From a bacterium (lineage in GTDB: Bacteria > Calditrichota > Calditrichia > RBG-13-44-9), in assembly GCA_020350205.1 (NCBI GenBank), contig CP070707.1:2743317-2777676 (forward strand): a stretch of 34,360 nt of DNA, read 5' to 3'. Within the stretch, counting starts at the first letter, position 1; every line of letters begins with the position of its first letter. Under the pieces are notes generated by a model that worked only from the letters and a program-made list of their open reading frames with translations, was not told the origin of the DNA and ran no database searches. Both the position numbers and the translations under genes were made by a program. Below are positions 1 through 8,271 of the stretch, one piece after another.

Positions 1-227
1 AACATTATTTCCCGGGACCGGTCATCGATAGGGCCAATCGTGCCCGCTGGCTGGAAGAAGGGGGAAAAACTTTGGGTGACCGGGCAAATGCCCAGGTGCA
101 AAAATTATTGAAAAATTATCAGACACCGGAAATGGCAGTGGATATTCGCAAGTCCCTGGTGCAGTTGATGGAGCGGGAGGCTGGAAAATACGGGCAGGAA
201 AAATTGCCGGAACGAAATGAAGACTGA
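1..227 (+). CDS. MttB-superfamily (trimethylamine/betaine-type) methyltransferase, C-terminal end, partial
   Basis: The frame is open from the left edge to a TGA at 225-227 and encodes about 74 residues. The first visible residues, HYFPGPVIDRANRARWLEEG, match the conserved C-terminal segment of the MttB superfamily (an H-x-PGPVxDR-type motif followed by GxKxLxDRA). These enzymes move a methyl group from trimethylamine, glycine betaine or a related quaternary amine to a corrinoid protein. The gene for such a protein follows at 625, which supports the call. The substrate cannot be told from this fragment, and the position where a pyrrolysine codon would occur in a true MttB lies outside the window. 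The rest of the gene is upstream. Confidence 0.8.
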   Translation, partial: HYFPGPVIDRANRARWLEEGGKTLGDRANAQVQKLLKNYQTPEMAVDIRKSLVQLMEREAGKYGQEKLPERNED

Positions 228-274
228 CATAGTAATTTGAGAATAGTGACCATTAGAAAATAGATGATTCAAAA

Positions 275-440
275 GTCATTCCGACCGTAGCGAATAAAAT
301 GAACGAAGTGCCTGTCCGCCTGCCCGCCTGTCCGATACCAGGCGGGCAGCAGGCAGGGTGGCTAGGCGGGGAGGTATTTTTTTAGTTTATGAAGATTTCT
401 CGACTTCGTCCGTCATTCGACGGACTTCACTCGAAATGAC
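275..440. repeat. Palindromic intergenic repeat element, copy 1
   Basis: This element lies between the two methyltransferase-system genes. It begins GTCATTCCGA (275-284) and ends TCGAAATGAC (431-440), an inverted pair with one mismatch. Inside are a perfect 11-bp hairpin (320-330 with 339-349, loop 331-338) and a second hairpin TCCGTC-ATTC-GACGGA (409-424). A related element with the same ends and the same second hairpin occurs at 1653-1796. The arrangement looks like a REP/MITE-type family. No coding sequence is seen in it. Confidence 0.6.
320..349. repeat. GC-rich perfect hairpin inside repeat copy 1
   Basis: CTGCCCGCCTG at 320-330 pairs perfectly with CAGGCGGGCAG at 339-349 around an 8-nt loop. 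It is far more GC-rich than its surroundings. A T-run follows only at 376-382, too far away for a classical intrinsic terminator, though the hairpin could still affect expression between the two flanking genes. Confidence 0.7.
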
Positions 441-624
441 AGATCATCTAAATATAATATAAATAATTTGTTATTATAAAAATTATTGGAACTAGTGAAC
501 TTATAATAAAAAATAATAAATTAGGTTGTGGACAACTTATGAAATGCACTTTGATTGGCCTTTTCATCGAAGGAAAAAAAGATAAAAAAAGTTCATGGAT
601 TATAAATAACCTCAGGGAGATTGC

Positions 625-1260
625 ATGCAGATTTTAGAGCAGATATCGGAATATTTACAGCAGGGAGATGAAAAAAAGGTATTTGAACTGACCGAACAGG
701 CTATTCGGATGGAAATATCTCCCGGAGAAATCCTGGATAACGGGCTTATTTCTGGGATGAATGTAGTGGGTGAAAAATTCAGGGAACATGAGATTTATTT
801 ACCGGAAGTGCTCATGGCCGCCAAGGCGATGTATGCCGGCATGAACCAGCTAAAACCCCTGTTGATAAAAGCCGGAATCCGCAGTCAGGGAAAAATCGTT
901 CTGGGTACTGTGCAGGGAGATCTGCATGACATCGGGAAGAATCTGGTATCGATCATGCTGCAGGGAGCCGGTTTTGAAGTGGTGGATCTTGGCAAGGGGG
1001 TATCCCCGGAACAATTCGTAGAAGCAGCCACCACCCAGGATGCCCGCATCATCGGGATGTCTGCCTTGCTTACTACCACCATGCCGATGATGAAAAATGT
1101 GGTTGATCTTCTCAAAGAAAAGAACCTGAGTGGAAAAATTAAGACCATTATTGGCGGTGCGCCAATCTCCGCCGAATATGCCCGGCATATTGGCGCCGAT
1201 GCCTATGCCTATGATGCTGCCAGTGCGGTGGTGAAAGTCAAGGAACTTTCCAGGACATAA
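625..1260 (+). CDS. Methyltransferase cognate corrinoid protein (MttC/MtbC/MtaC type)
   Basis: This cytoplasmic 211-aa protein is a B12 (corrinoid) carrier that accepts a methyl group from the upstream MttB-type enzyme and passes it on, usually towards tetrahydrofolate or coenzyme M. Residues 1-85 are the helical cap domain (GEKFREHEIYLPEVLMAAKA). The Rossmann B12 domain follows, with the DxHxxG signature D99-x-H101-xx-G104, whose His is the lower axial cobalt ligand. It also has the S146-x-L148 and G177-G178 elements of the family. The length is normal. The ATG is preceded by AGGGAG 5 nt upstream. The substrate (trimethylamine, dimethylamine, betaine or methanol) cannot be decided from this protein alone; the MttB-type neighbour favours a tertiary or quaternary amine. 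Confidence 0.93.
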   Translation: MQILEQISEYLQQGDEKKVFELTEQAIRMEISPGEILDNGLISGMNVVGEKFREHEIYLPEVLMAAKAMYAGMNQLKPLLIKAGIRSQGKIVLGTVQGDLHDIGKNLVSIMLQGAGFEVVDLGKGVSPEQFVEAATTQDARIIGMSALLTTTMPMMKNVVDLLKEKNLSGKIKTIIGGAPISAEYARHIGADAYAYDAASAVVKVKELSRT

Positions 1261-1306
1261 AATCTGCCGGAAAATACCCGGACCTGATAATCGTTTTCGG
1301 TAAAGG

Positions 1307-1332
1307 ATCAAAAGCCATATTTGATTTTTTTT
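1307..1332 (+). terminator. Candidate intrinsic terminator after corrinoid gene
   Basis: ATCAAA (1307-1312) pairs with TTTGAT (1320-1325) around a 7-nt loop, directly followed by a run of eight T (1325-1332). It lies 47 bp after the stop codon of the corrinoid gene. The stem is short and AT-rich, so it may be weak. Confidence 0.45.
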
Positions 1333-1652
1333 ATCTGAAGCATTATCCGCAGGTTGCCTTCCTAATCAGCAAAATTTGATAAATTCCCAAATTTTCTTAA
1401 ATTGAAGGGTGATGATATTGATTTGTTTCTATTCATTTCCAGGTGAGGAGTATGATATAGAACCTTCAATCCCAGCTATCCAGTTTTCTGCGGTTTATAT
1501 ATTAGAGACTTCTGATATATGTGTATATTAATTCAATGAGTTGCAATGATAATTAAAATCGGGTATACCGGTCATTCCTGTAGATGTCAATTTATTTGAG
1601 GACAAATATAGAGAAAGTTTATATTAAATATTTATGAATATGTCATCTGATA

Positions 1653-1796
1653 GTCATCTCGAGCGATTCCCGCGCTCAATTTTCTTGATCTCCCTAAGCA
1701 ATATGTCCAGTATTTTGAGTGCGGGAGAGTCGAGAGATCTGGTATTTAAGATCTCTCCATTCCATCCGTCTGTCGACGGATTTCAGTCGAGATGAC
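1653..1796. repeat. Palindromic intergenic repeat element, copy 2
   Basis: The termini GTCATCTCGA (1653-1662) and TCGAGATGAC (1787-1796) form a perfect 10-bp inverted repeat. Internal pairings are CCCGCGCTCAA (1669-1679) with TTGAGTGCGGG (1715-1725, one mismatch), GAGAGATCT (1732-1740) with AGATCTCTC (1749-1757), and TCCGTC-TGTC-GACGGA (1766-1781). The last hairpin and the ends match copy 1 at 275-440, so both belong to one dispersed family, likely REP- or MITE-like. Confidence 0.65.
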
Positions 1797-1974
1797 TGCG
1801 TTTTTTTTCATTGAATGAGTTAACATTTACAATTCCGGTCGCGCCGGTTGGCGGATCCCCGTCAGGACAGCATTGCCGGACTGGCGTCTATTGATGGAAC
1901 TCCGAGTCGCCATGCAAGTGGCCATTTAAGTGGGAATACTATTGATAGAATAATTAATACGAAATTTATGAGAA

Positions 1975-2017
1975 CCCGAAATACCTGTCTGTCGGCCAGA
2001 CGGGAATTCGGGATGAC
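1975..2017. repeat. Third palindrome, probably of the same repeat family
   Basis: CCCGAA (1975-1980) pairs with TTCGGG (2007-2012). Inside them CCTGTCTG (1984-1991) pairs with CAGACGGG (1997-2004, one G-T pair). The right end runs into ATGAC (2013-2017), the same terminal pentamer as the two longer elements. It may be a half-element or a diverged short form. Confidence 0.45.
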
Positions 2018-2221
2018 AACAAAATAAATGGGAAATATTTGTGTTGATAAGGCAATAAAACGGTAATTCTAGATGATCATATATTACATGCATATTCCAA
2101 TTAATCCGTATTTCTGGAGTTCTTATTAAAGCATCTTTATCGTCTCTATTAAATTTTCATTTCAATCGAGAGGTATAATACTCCATATTAACAATACTCT
2201 GTCAGGAATTATCTGCGGAAC

Positions 2222-4486
2222 ATGAAGATCAAAACTTTTAAAATTTTATTCCTCATCCTGGCTCACACTATTCCGGTAATAAGTCAACCGTTTACGTCAG
2301 ATTCTCTGATTCACAAAGCGATGACTCTGGAAAGAGCGCAGGATTATAAATCCGCTGAAAAGCTATATAAACAGATTGTTGCGGACGATCCGTTATATCA
2401 TCAAGCGCTCACTGGTCTGGGTCGAATTGCGGTTTTCGAGGAAGAATGGTATGATGCGTTGGAAAAATTTGAAAAAGCTCTCAGCGAGGGGGGGGATTCC
2501 CTTGAGAGCCGCTACTATCTGGGAATCTGCTTCCGGGAGATAGGAAAAGCGAAGGCCTGGATCCTGCAAAAATTGGATTTCCGGCAATCGGAAAAACATT
2601 TTGAACAGGTAATTTTGCAGGATTCCTCTTACCAGGATGTATTGTATCAGCGGGCACTTCTGGAAAGATACCGGGATAATTATGAAAATGCGATAATGCT
2701 TTGTCAGGCACAAATCAGATGGAATCCCCGGCTCCATGAACCACAGCTTAAACTGTATCGATTTTACCGCTACCTGATCACGCATCGCAGTGTGGAAGAA
2801 TCCTATGCCTGGTTGTCCCGGCAGCATTGGAAAGAGGATAGGTACTTCTGGGGAGAAAAATTACGGAGGGAGGGAAGACTGGAAGAGGCGGATTCCCTGT
2901 TTCAAGCTGAGTTGAAGGATTTCACCGGATTACCCTCTCAGTCCGTATTATTATCACGGGCGAAAATCGAGTATGAACAGAATGAACCTGAGGCGGGACA
3001 GCAGTTGTACTGGAAAGCAGTCGATCACATTCGAAATAAACTGGAAGCAGATCTCATTTTTGAAGAATTAAAATATATTATTACTGAAGACGAATTTGGT
3101 ACCTATGATTCCCTCACAACCAGCCGGCAATTTATTGATTTCTTCAGGGCATTCTGGTTTGGCAGAAGCCCCATTCCTTCGCTCGATCTCAACTTACGTC
3201 TTGCTGAACATTTCCGCCGGCTGATATATTCCGAAAAATTTTTTGAATATGATGGTTTCAGGTTGTGGAGCGATAATCCGGATAAATTATTGGAGCTGGA
3301 GTTTCCGGAAACTCATATGCTGAACCAGGAATTTAATGACAAGGGTCTGATCTACCTGCGTCATGGGGAGCCCGATGAAAAAGTTTCGACTATCGATAGT
3401 AACATTCCCACCAATGAATCCTGGTTGTATCATGGGTCGGATATTTTTCCCCGGATGAGTTATCATTTTATTCTGATCAAACCTGATAACGGCTGGAGGC
3501 TGACCGCGCGTTTACCTGACCCGCGCATGTATGAAGATCGGGTAGACTGGGGATCGATCTATTATCAATTATCTCAAGAGGATGAGTTAGCCCGGGAGTC
3601 TTACCTGCAGGATTTTATCGATCAAAATCGCAGATCGGTCCGTATCGGTCTGGGAACAGATCGCCACACCTGGCTGGAGAGGCCACAACCACTTAATGTT
3701 GCCATGTCTGCAGAAACCTATCGCGGCCCTTATCGTCAGACAACTCTGGAAATCTCCCACATCATTCCGCTCTCTGAAATTCAGCAAAGCATGAAGAGAG
3801 AGGAATCCGATAAAAATCTGGAACAGGTCCTGGCTGTTTATGATGAGAAGCTGAAACAAGTTTACCGAAAAGTAGATACTCTGGAATATCACATGTATAG
3901 ATCTGAGCAGTATCTTATGTACTTCTATCAGTTGCAGCTTGCTCCCCAGAATTACCATATAATTTATCATATTCGATCATTCGAAAACAGTTGTATCGGC
4001 TGTATCCGTTTACAAAAATTTGTGGAAGATTATTCTGTGCCTGATTTGAAGATAAGCGATATCCAGGTAGCCAGTTTTATTGAACCGTCGGAGATGGAAT
4101 CGGAATTTGTTAAGAATGGGCTGCTGGTTATCCCGAATCCGGCTTCCCATTTTTCCCGGGATAAGCCACTTTATCTGTATTTCGAATTATATAACCTCAG
4201 CCAAAGTGAGAACGGAAATGCCTTTGTAACCATCGATTATACCCTCAGCGGTACTTCCAGGGTTAAAAAGAAGAATCTGTTTAACCTGTTTGGTCTGCTG
4301 GGAAAACCGAAAATTTATTCTATTTCCATCCAGAATGAACAGACCTACCAAGCGAATTCTGCGGTTGAATATTTATCCCTGAATGTCGAAAGTGTTCCCC
4401 CGGGAAGTTATGACCTTTCTGTCAAAGTCACCGATACTCTGAGTGGAACGGTTGTAGAAAAGCAGAAAACGGTTTATCTGCAGTAA
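2222..4486 (+). CDS. Exported TPR protein with GWxTD-type domain
   Basis: A 754-aa protein with an N-terminal signal-peptide-like segment (MKIKTFKILFLILAHTIPVI, residues 1-20), so probably exported; this also supports the ATG although the ribosome binding site is weak. Residues about 23-230 contain TPR-like helical repeats (ALTGLGRIAVFEEEWYDALE, YYLGICFREIGKA). Residues about 300-460 resemble the GWxTD domain: FRAFWFGRSPIPSLDLN, then GLIYLRHGEPDE at 375-386. The C-terminus ends in a beta-rich segment (PPGSYDLSVKVTDTLSG) usual for this family. The literal GWxTD motif is replaced here (EFNDKG precedes LIYLRHGEPDE). The function of the family is unknown; it is common in FCB-group bacteria and related phyla. 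It converges with the next gene, with 18 bp between them. Confidence 0.75.
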   Translation: MKIKTFKILFLILAHTIPVISQPFTSDSLIHKAMTLERAQDYKSAEKLYKQIVADDPLYHQALTGLGRIAVFEEEWYDALEKFEKALSEGGDSLESRYYLGICFREIGKAKAWILQKLDFRQSEKHFEQVILQDSSYQDVLYQRALLERYRDNYENAIMLCQAQIRWNPRLHEPQLKLYRFYRYLITHRSVEESYAWLSRQHWKEDRYFWGEKLRREGRLEEADSLFQAELKDFTGLPSQSVLLSRAKIEYEQNEPEAGQQLYWKAVDHIRNKLEADLIFEELKYIITEDEFGTYDSLTTSRQFIDFFRAFWFGRSPIPSLDLNLRLAEHFRRLIYSEKFFEYDGFRLWSDNPDKLLELEFPETHMLNQEFNDKGLIYLRHGEPDEKVSTIDSNIPTNESWLYHGSDIFPRMSYHFILIKPDNGWRLTARLPDPRMYEDRVDWGSIYYQLSQEDELARESYLQDFIDQNRRSVRIGLGTDRHTWLERPQPLNVAMSAETYRGPYRQTTLEISHIIPLSEIQQSMKREESDKNLEQVLAVYDEKLKQVYRKVDTLEYHMYRSEQYLMYFYQLQLAPQNYHIIYHIRSFENSCIGCIRLQKFVEDYSVPDLKISDIQVASFIEPSEMESEFVKNGLLVIPNPASHFSRDKPLYLYFELYNLSQSENGNAFVTIDYTLSGTSRVKKKNLFNLFGLLGKPKIYSISIQNEQTYQANSAVEYLSLNVESVPPGSYDLSVKVTDTLSGTVVEKQKTVYLQ

Positions 4487-4497
4487 AATTATTTTAC
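4483..4497. terminator. Short perfect palindrome between convergent genes
   Basis: GTAAAAT (4483-4489) and ATTTTAC (4491-4497) are perfect inverted repeats overlapping the stop codon of the + strand gene and lying 7 bp from the end of the - strand gene. It could act as a weak bidirectional terminator. It has no GC-rich stem, so confidence is low. Confidence 0.3.
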
Positions 4498-4504
4498 CCG
4501 ACCC

Positions 4505-5314
4505 TTAGCGAGTCACTTTCTGGCGGGGAGAATAATCCCGGCAATGTAAATGGGGTCGGAAATAAGGCTCTTTGACCGCACAGGCCACTTTTCCCTTTTC
4601 AAATATGACCCAGACGATGCCATAATTCAGACGGAGCTCTCCGTCGGATTCAATTCGCTTGTCGGGCATTCCGGCCGCCTGTATCAGCTGTTTGGGGGTC
4701 ATCCCCTGTTGAATATTTTCCAGGGCTTTCCGGGACTGGGTGCGCCGGTTGTCGCGCTGTTTTTCAAAATTATCCATTTTCTGTAGCGCCTGTACCATCT
4801 CCTGCTTCAGGCGCTCCCGTTGTTCGGGTGGCGCCTGTTGTAACCGCTGTTTCAGGGTCATCACATTCTGCTCCAGGTTTTGTCTTTCCCGTTCTTTCTC
4901 CTGAAGCTCCTTTTCTATGGCTGCATCTGATTTCACCTGGGCAATATAATCCTGCATTTCAGCCGGGTCGACCACCGCTCTTACGGTGGTATGGATGGAA
5001 AACGTTTCTCCAAGATTCTCAATTTCCTCTGAGATAAGTTCAACCTGCACAAACGCCGCTGCATACGTGTTGATCTCATCTTTCGTTACCTGATAATTTT
5101 CCACCGTAACAGTGCTCTCAATATAGGTTCCGGCCTGCTCCAGGCAGAGGCGTTTAGCTTCTATAAAACAGAGTTGCTTGGCCTCGGTTTTGGTGTCATT
5201 GTCTCCCATGATGTATTTGTATGAGGCAAAAATGGTGTCGACTTTCTGGGCGAATCCCGGCTGTACAGCTATTAAGAGAGAAAAAATGATTAATGATCTT
5301 CTTAATCTCTTCAT
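4505..5314 (-). CDS. Secreted protein: LPP20/FlgT-like N-domain, coiled coil, BamE-like C-domain
   Basis: I start this 269-aa protein at the ATG whose complement is 5312-5314. GGAG (complement of 5321-5324) lies 6 nt upstream and the protein then begins with a clean signal peptide, MKRLRRSLIIFSLLIAVQPG followed by FAQ. A longer reading from 5353 would bury the signal peptide. Residues about 22-135 resemble the LPP20/FlgT-N type fold (EAKRLCLEQAGTYIESTVTV, TKDEINTYAAAFVQVELI). Residues 140-200 are a charged coiled coil. Residues 205-250 resemble the BamE/SmpA fold (GMTPKQLIQAAGMPDKR, NYGIVWVIFEKGKV). It is probably periplasmic; its function is unknown. Fold assignments are by eye. Confidence 0.65.
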   Translation of the reverse strand: MKRLRRSLIIFSLLIAVQPGFAQKVDTIFASYKYIMGDNDTKTEAKQLCFIEAKRLCLEQAGTYIESTVTVENYQVTKDEINTYAAAFVQVELISEEIENLGETFSIHTTVRAVVDPAEMQDYIAQVKSDAAIEKELQEKERERQNLEQNVMTLKQRLQQAPPEQRERLKQEMVQALQKMDNFEKQRDNRRTQSRKALENIQQGMTPKQLIQAAGMPDKRIESDGELRLNYGIVWVIFEKGKVACAVKEPYFRPHLHCRDYSPRQKVTR

Positions 5315-6443
5315 GTCATGCTCCAAAAAATTATTGCCGTCAATAAAAATCAATCACATAATCGGCAAAAACAGTTAAGAAATGAATTTATCATACAAAG
5401 AATCTTTTGAGGAATTTCCAACTCAACAATAATACTGGAGAAGTTATAAGTCTGTGATTTGGGCTTTGATGATCGGGTATTGTATTTAAAAATATTTTGT
5501 AAATTAGGTCTGTTCATAATTCGAAATCTCATATTTTGGTACTTGATTTATTTTCGAATCAGATGGTTTATTTCTTTAATATGACAGCAATCACAGACAT
5601 TGAATTATTTCTTGACAAAATTGAAGAAAATTTTTATTATAATTGCATACTAGCTTGAATATTATGTCAACCGATGTGCAAATGACGAAAAAGGATTTTT
5701 GTTTTATAAACCCCTCATCCGGGATTATCCTGCTCTCCACCGATTTCCATCAGACTTACCTGCGAAAGTTTTTAAAATTTTTATACTGATATCTGGACTT
5801 CATATGAGGAGTATAACGTTCTTAACAATGAGATTAAAAAACAGATTAATAGTGACTCGGGTTTTGATGATAGATTGATTGTATAAAAAATCACACATAA
5901 TTTTAAACCAGCGTCGATTTAAAATTGCTTTATTTAAATATTAATATTAAGTTGAGAAAAGAAATTGAAACCGCTAAACCTAAGGTTCATGCAGATTAGC
6001 CGGGTAAATAGACAGGTCCCGCATGCGAACTTTCTTTATTATGACTTCTTACAATCTTAAAAAAAGGATATTTTTTTATTGATTTTATCAATTCCGGTGA
6101 ATACTGGTAAAGGATTCACATCCCACACATCTCAATTGTAACCTCTGAAGGAGCAACTTTTTAGGCTCTTATTGTCTGCATATAATTAAATGCACCAGTG
6201 GAAACGGATGCTCTTAGTGATTCGCATAAATGACCTGTAACTCACGTGGCGGAGCTATGAGTAATACTTTAATTAAAAAACTTTTGACCATCTGCCATCA
6301 AATTTATTATCATCAAAAAAACATATATCTTTAAATCTTTAAACATGTGATGGGCGGTTGCTTTTTGGAAAATAGGTCATTGACAAAGAATTTTTTCATT
6401 TTGAGATCGAAACTATAATCCCACCACTGAAAGGTCATCAATC
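5315..6443. other. 1.1-kb AT-rich noncoding region upstream of the T6SS locus
   Basis: It separates the leftward secreted-protein gene from the first T6SS gene, so it should carry promoters for both. No long ORF exists. A 41-codon ORF (5664-5789) follows the promoter-like sequence at 5612-5640 but lacks a ribosome binding site. Near the T6SS gene, TTGACA (6380-6385) and TATAAT (6414-6419) both occur, but 28 bp apart, too far to form one promoter. I see no clear sigma-54 -24/-12 site. Confidence 0.55.
5612..5640 (+). promoter_or_regulatory. Promoter-like -35/-10 pair
   Basis: TTGACA at 5612-5617 and TATTAT at 5635-5640 are separated by 17 bp, a near-consensus sigma-70-type arrangement. It points rightward towards the T6SS genes but lies about 800 bp before tagH, so a long leader or a small RNA/ORF would lie between. 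In such AT-rich DNA a chance match is quite possible. Confidence 0.35.
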
Positions 6444-7577
6444 ATGCCGCTTAAATTAATAATCAGTAATACCAAAGATGAGAGTTTTCATCTTGAATTA
6501 GAAATGATTCAGGAAAAAATAACTTTGGGAAGAGATGATTCAAATCTGGTGATCTTACCTGATGACAAGAAAGTAGTCTCTCGCCAACATGCAGAAATAT
6601 ACGTTGAGGATGGTACATACTACCTTACCGATAAAGGAAGTCGTAACGGGACATTTATTAATAATAACAAATTAAAACCTGACTATCCCTATGTATTGGA
6701 TGATGGATCTGAATTCGGAATAGGCAATTACAATATTCAGGCAAAAATTACCCAACAGCCGGATCAAAGTGTTGAGCGAACAGTATTCATTACAAATCCT
6801 TTTACCGATGATTCAAATACGCTTGTGGAATTTTTCAAAGTACTGGAAAAAAAATACCAGGAAGAGGACCCCTCCTTCAGAGATGACTTTTTAAGCGAGG
6901 CTTTTCAGAAAACATTTGAAGAGTTAGGGGAAAGTGAGGTATTAAAAAATTTTATGGAGGGTGCCGATAAAGAAGATGAGCCCGATTCTGGTTCCACTCG
7001 CACTGTCGCTCCAGTTCCGGAAAGAAAAGATAATCAAATTATCCAAATATTACTCAAATTTATTGTTCAATTGATTCAGGTTATTTCCAAATTTCGTACC
7101 GAGTTTGTCGGAGCGACTTTGATCCAGACAAAAGACAGCCTTCAGGTTCAATCCCACGAAAGCTTGCAAAATTATCTGTTTGATCCTAATTTGTCCCCAC
7201 AGGATGCACAGAAAAGGTTTAAGCTGCTTCAAGATGAAATCGAAAAAGTTATCATGCATCAGGTGGCTTTATTAGATGGGTATCGGGGAAGTATTCAGGA
7301 TGGAGTCCCGGAACTACTCAAGGAACTAAATCCGTTGATTCTGAAGAGGGAGCTGTCGAAAGAAAAATTTAATATCGGCCCTCTGAGTATTCCCAAAAAG
7401 ATAATTCCTCTTCTGATTGAAATGAAAACTTTAAATCAGATTGAGAAGATACTCTATAATCTATCCCAGGAAGACCGGGGAGTTTTCGAAAAAAAATATT
7501 TTCGACCGGCATTTATTAAAAGATACCTGGAAATTATCAGTACAGGACAAAAACTGCAGTCAAATTCTGAACAATAG
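6444..7577 (+). CDS. tagH: T6SS-associated FHA-domain protein (TagH/Fha/ImpI type)
   Basis: A 377-aa cytoplasmic protein and first gene of the T6SS locus. Residues about 20-100 form an FHA phosphothreonine-binding domain with the expected GRDDSN, SRQHAEI and KGSRNGTFINN motifs. A charged linker follows (about 165-195). Residues about 200-370 resemble the T6SS-specific C-terminal domain of TagH/ImpI proteins (LLKFIVQLIQVISKFRTEF ... HQVALLDGYRGSIQDGVPEL). In other systems FHA proteins take part in a threonine-phosphorylation switch of T6SS assembly. No kinase or phosphatase gene is visible here. AAAGG lies about 9 nt before the ATG. A 177-bp gap separates it from tssJ. Confidence 0.87.
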   Translation: MPLKLIISNTKDESFHLELEMIQEKITLGRDDSNLVILPDDKKVVSRQHAEIYVEDGTYYLTDKGSRNGTFINNNKLKPDYPYVLDDGSEFGIGNYNIQAKITQQPDQSVERTVFITNPFTDDSNTLVEFFKVLEKKYQEEDPSFRDDFLSEAFQKTFEELGESEVLKNFMEGADKEDEPDSGSTRTVAPVPERKDNQIIQILLKFIVQLIQVISKFRTEFVGATLIQTKDSLQVQSHESLQNYLFDPNLSPQDAQKRFKLLQDEIEKVIMHQVALLDGYRGSIQDGVPELLKELNPLILKRELSKEKFNIGPLSIPKKIIPLLIEMKTLNQIEKILYNLSQEDRGVFEKKYFRPAFIKRYLEIISTGQKLQSNSEQ

Positions 7578-7754
7578 TTATAAATTTAACCTGAAACACA
7601 AAATTTCTTAGCATGAATTGAATTGCAATATTACAGTTTCATTTAAATAAAGGATAATATCGCAAATTAATTTGTGACTGCTCATTTCTGAAATTATTAT
7701 TATGTAATTCTGAAAATTTAATTCATTATAATTAATCTGTGGAGGATTAATAAA

Positions 7755-8213
7755 TTGAATATTTGTTTAAAACTTCGCACTTTTTTACCTGTTATTTTTC
7801 TCATTCTTTTTCTCGTTTTGTCAAGCTGTTCGCACTATCTTAATGTAACCGCCAAATCCAATGAAGAACTGAATAATGGAGGTAATCCGGTTGTAGTCCG
7901 TATCTACTTGTTAAAAACCGATGTAAATTTTCAGCGAGCTACTCTTGAGGCTTTTTGGAGAAATGACAGAGAATCATTGGGTGCGGATATCGTTGGTGAA
8001 CCGATCGAAATTATGTTACATCCTTCTGAGACACGAAAATTGAAAAAGCTGAAATTAAATAAGGAGGTGTTTTACATCGGGGCAGCGGCAGATTTTTATC
8101 AACCGGATAAGAATCAATGGAAATATTTATATAATCTTGCCCAGTTAAAAGGAGATGATCTAGTCTTGGCAGTAGGGAAGGACAAACTTATCATTCTAAA
8201 ACCAGAAAAGTAA
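7755..8213 (+). CDS. tssJ: TssJ outer-membrane lipoprotein of T6SS
   Basis: A 152-aa lipoprotein. A hydrophobic signal segment leads into the lipobox LSSC with the lipidated Cys at residue 25. The mature part is a small beta-sandwich type with the TssJ/VasD look (NPVVVRIYLLKTDVNFQRAT ... PSETRKLKKLKLNKEVFYIG). TssJ anchors the TssL-TssM complex to the outer membrane. The start is TTG: GGAGG at 7741-7745 lies 9 nt upstream and the signal peptide needs this start. The gene is followed after 58 bp by tssK. Confidence 0.9.
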   Translation: MNICLKLRTFLPVIFLILFLVLSSCSHYLNVTAKSNEELNNGGNPVVVRIYLLKTDVNFQRATLEAFWRNDRESLGADIVGEPIEIMLHPSETRKLKKLKLNKEVFYIGAAADFYQPDKNQWKYLYNLAQLKGDDLVLAVGKDKLIILKPEK

Positions 8214-8271
8214 AATTAAATTTCGATAAAATTCATTCCACAAAACTTTCATAAAAAATGGACCATCAATT

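Larger units (their letters stand above)
228..624. other. Noncoding spacer between methyltransferase and corrinoid-protein genes
   Basis: This 397-bp gap is filled mainly by repeat copy 1 (275-440). The remainder, 441-612, is very AT-rich with no convincing ORF. It presumably holds the promoter or leader of the corrinoid gene, but I cannot place a clear -35/-10 pair. AGGGAG at 614-619 is the ribosome binding site for the gene starting at 625. Confidence 0.6.
1261..2221. other. 961-bp noncoding region with repeat elements
   Basis: No ORF with coding character is visible on either strand. The region holds the candidate terminator at 1307-1332, palindromic repeat copy 2 (1653-1796) and a related palindrome at 1975-2017. 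The stretch 1835-1900 is unusually GC-rich and may be a decayed repeat. The promoter for the gene at 2222 should lie near the end, but I could not identify it. Confidence 0.6.

Noticed and set aside
320..349. CRISPR-like or riboswitch interpretation of the GC-rich palindromes
   Set aside because: There is no array of equal repeats with unique spacers and no known riboswitch core; the shared ends with 1653-1796 fit a dispersed palindromic repeat better.
850..1311. Minus-strand ORF of 153 codons over the corrinoid gene
   Set aside because: It is an antisense shadow of a clearly homologous gene, with no family resemblance of its own.
5350..5532. Minus-strand 60-codon ORF upstream of the secreted-protein gene
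   Set aside because: It has low-complexity AT-rich composition, no ribosome binding site and no recognisable motif, and it lies in a likely promoter region.
6380..6419. TTGACA and TATAAT just before tagH as a promoter
   Set aside because: The two boxes are 28 bp apart, far from the usual 16-18 bp, so they cannot form one sigma-70 promoter.
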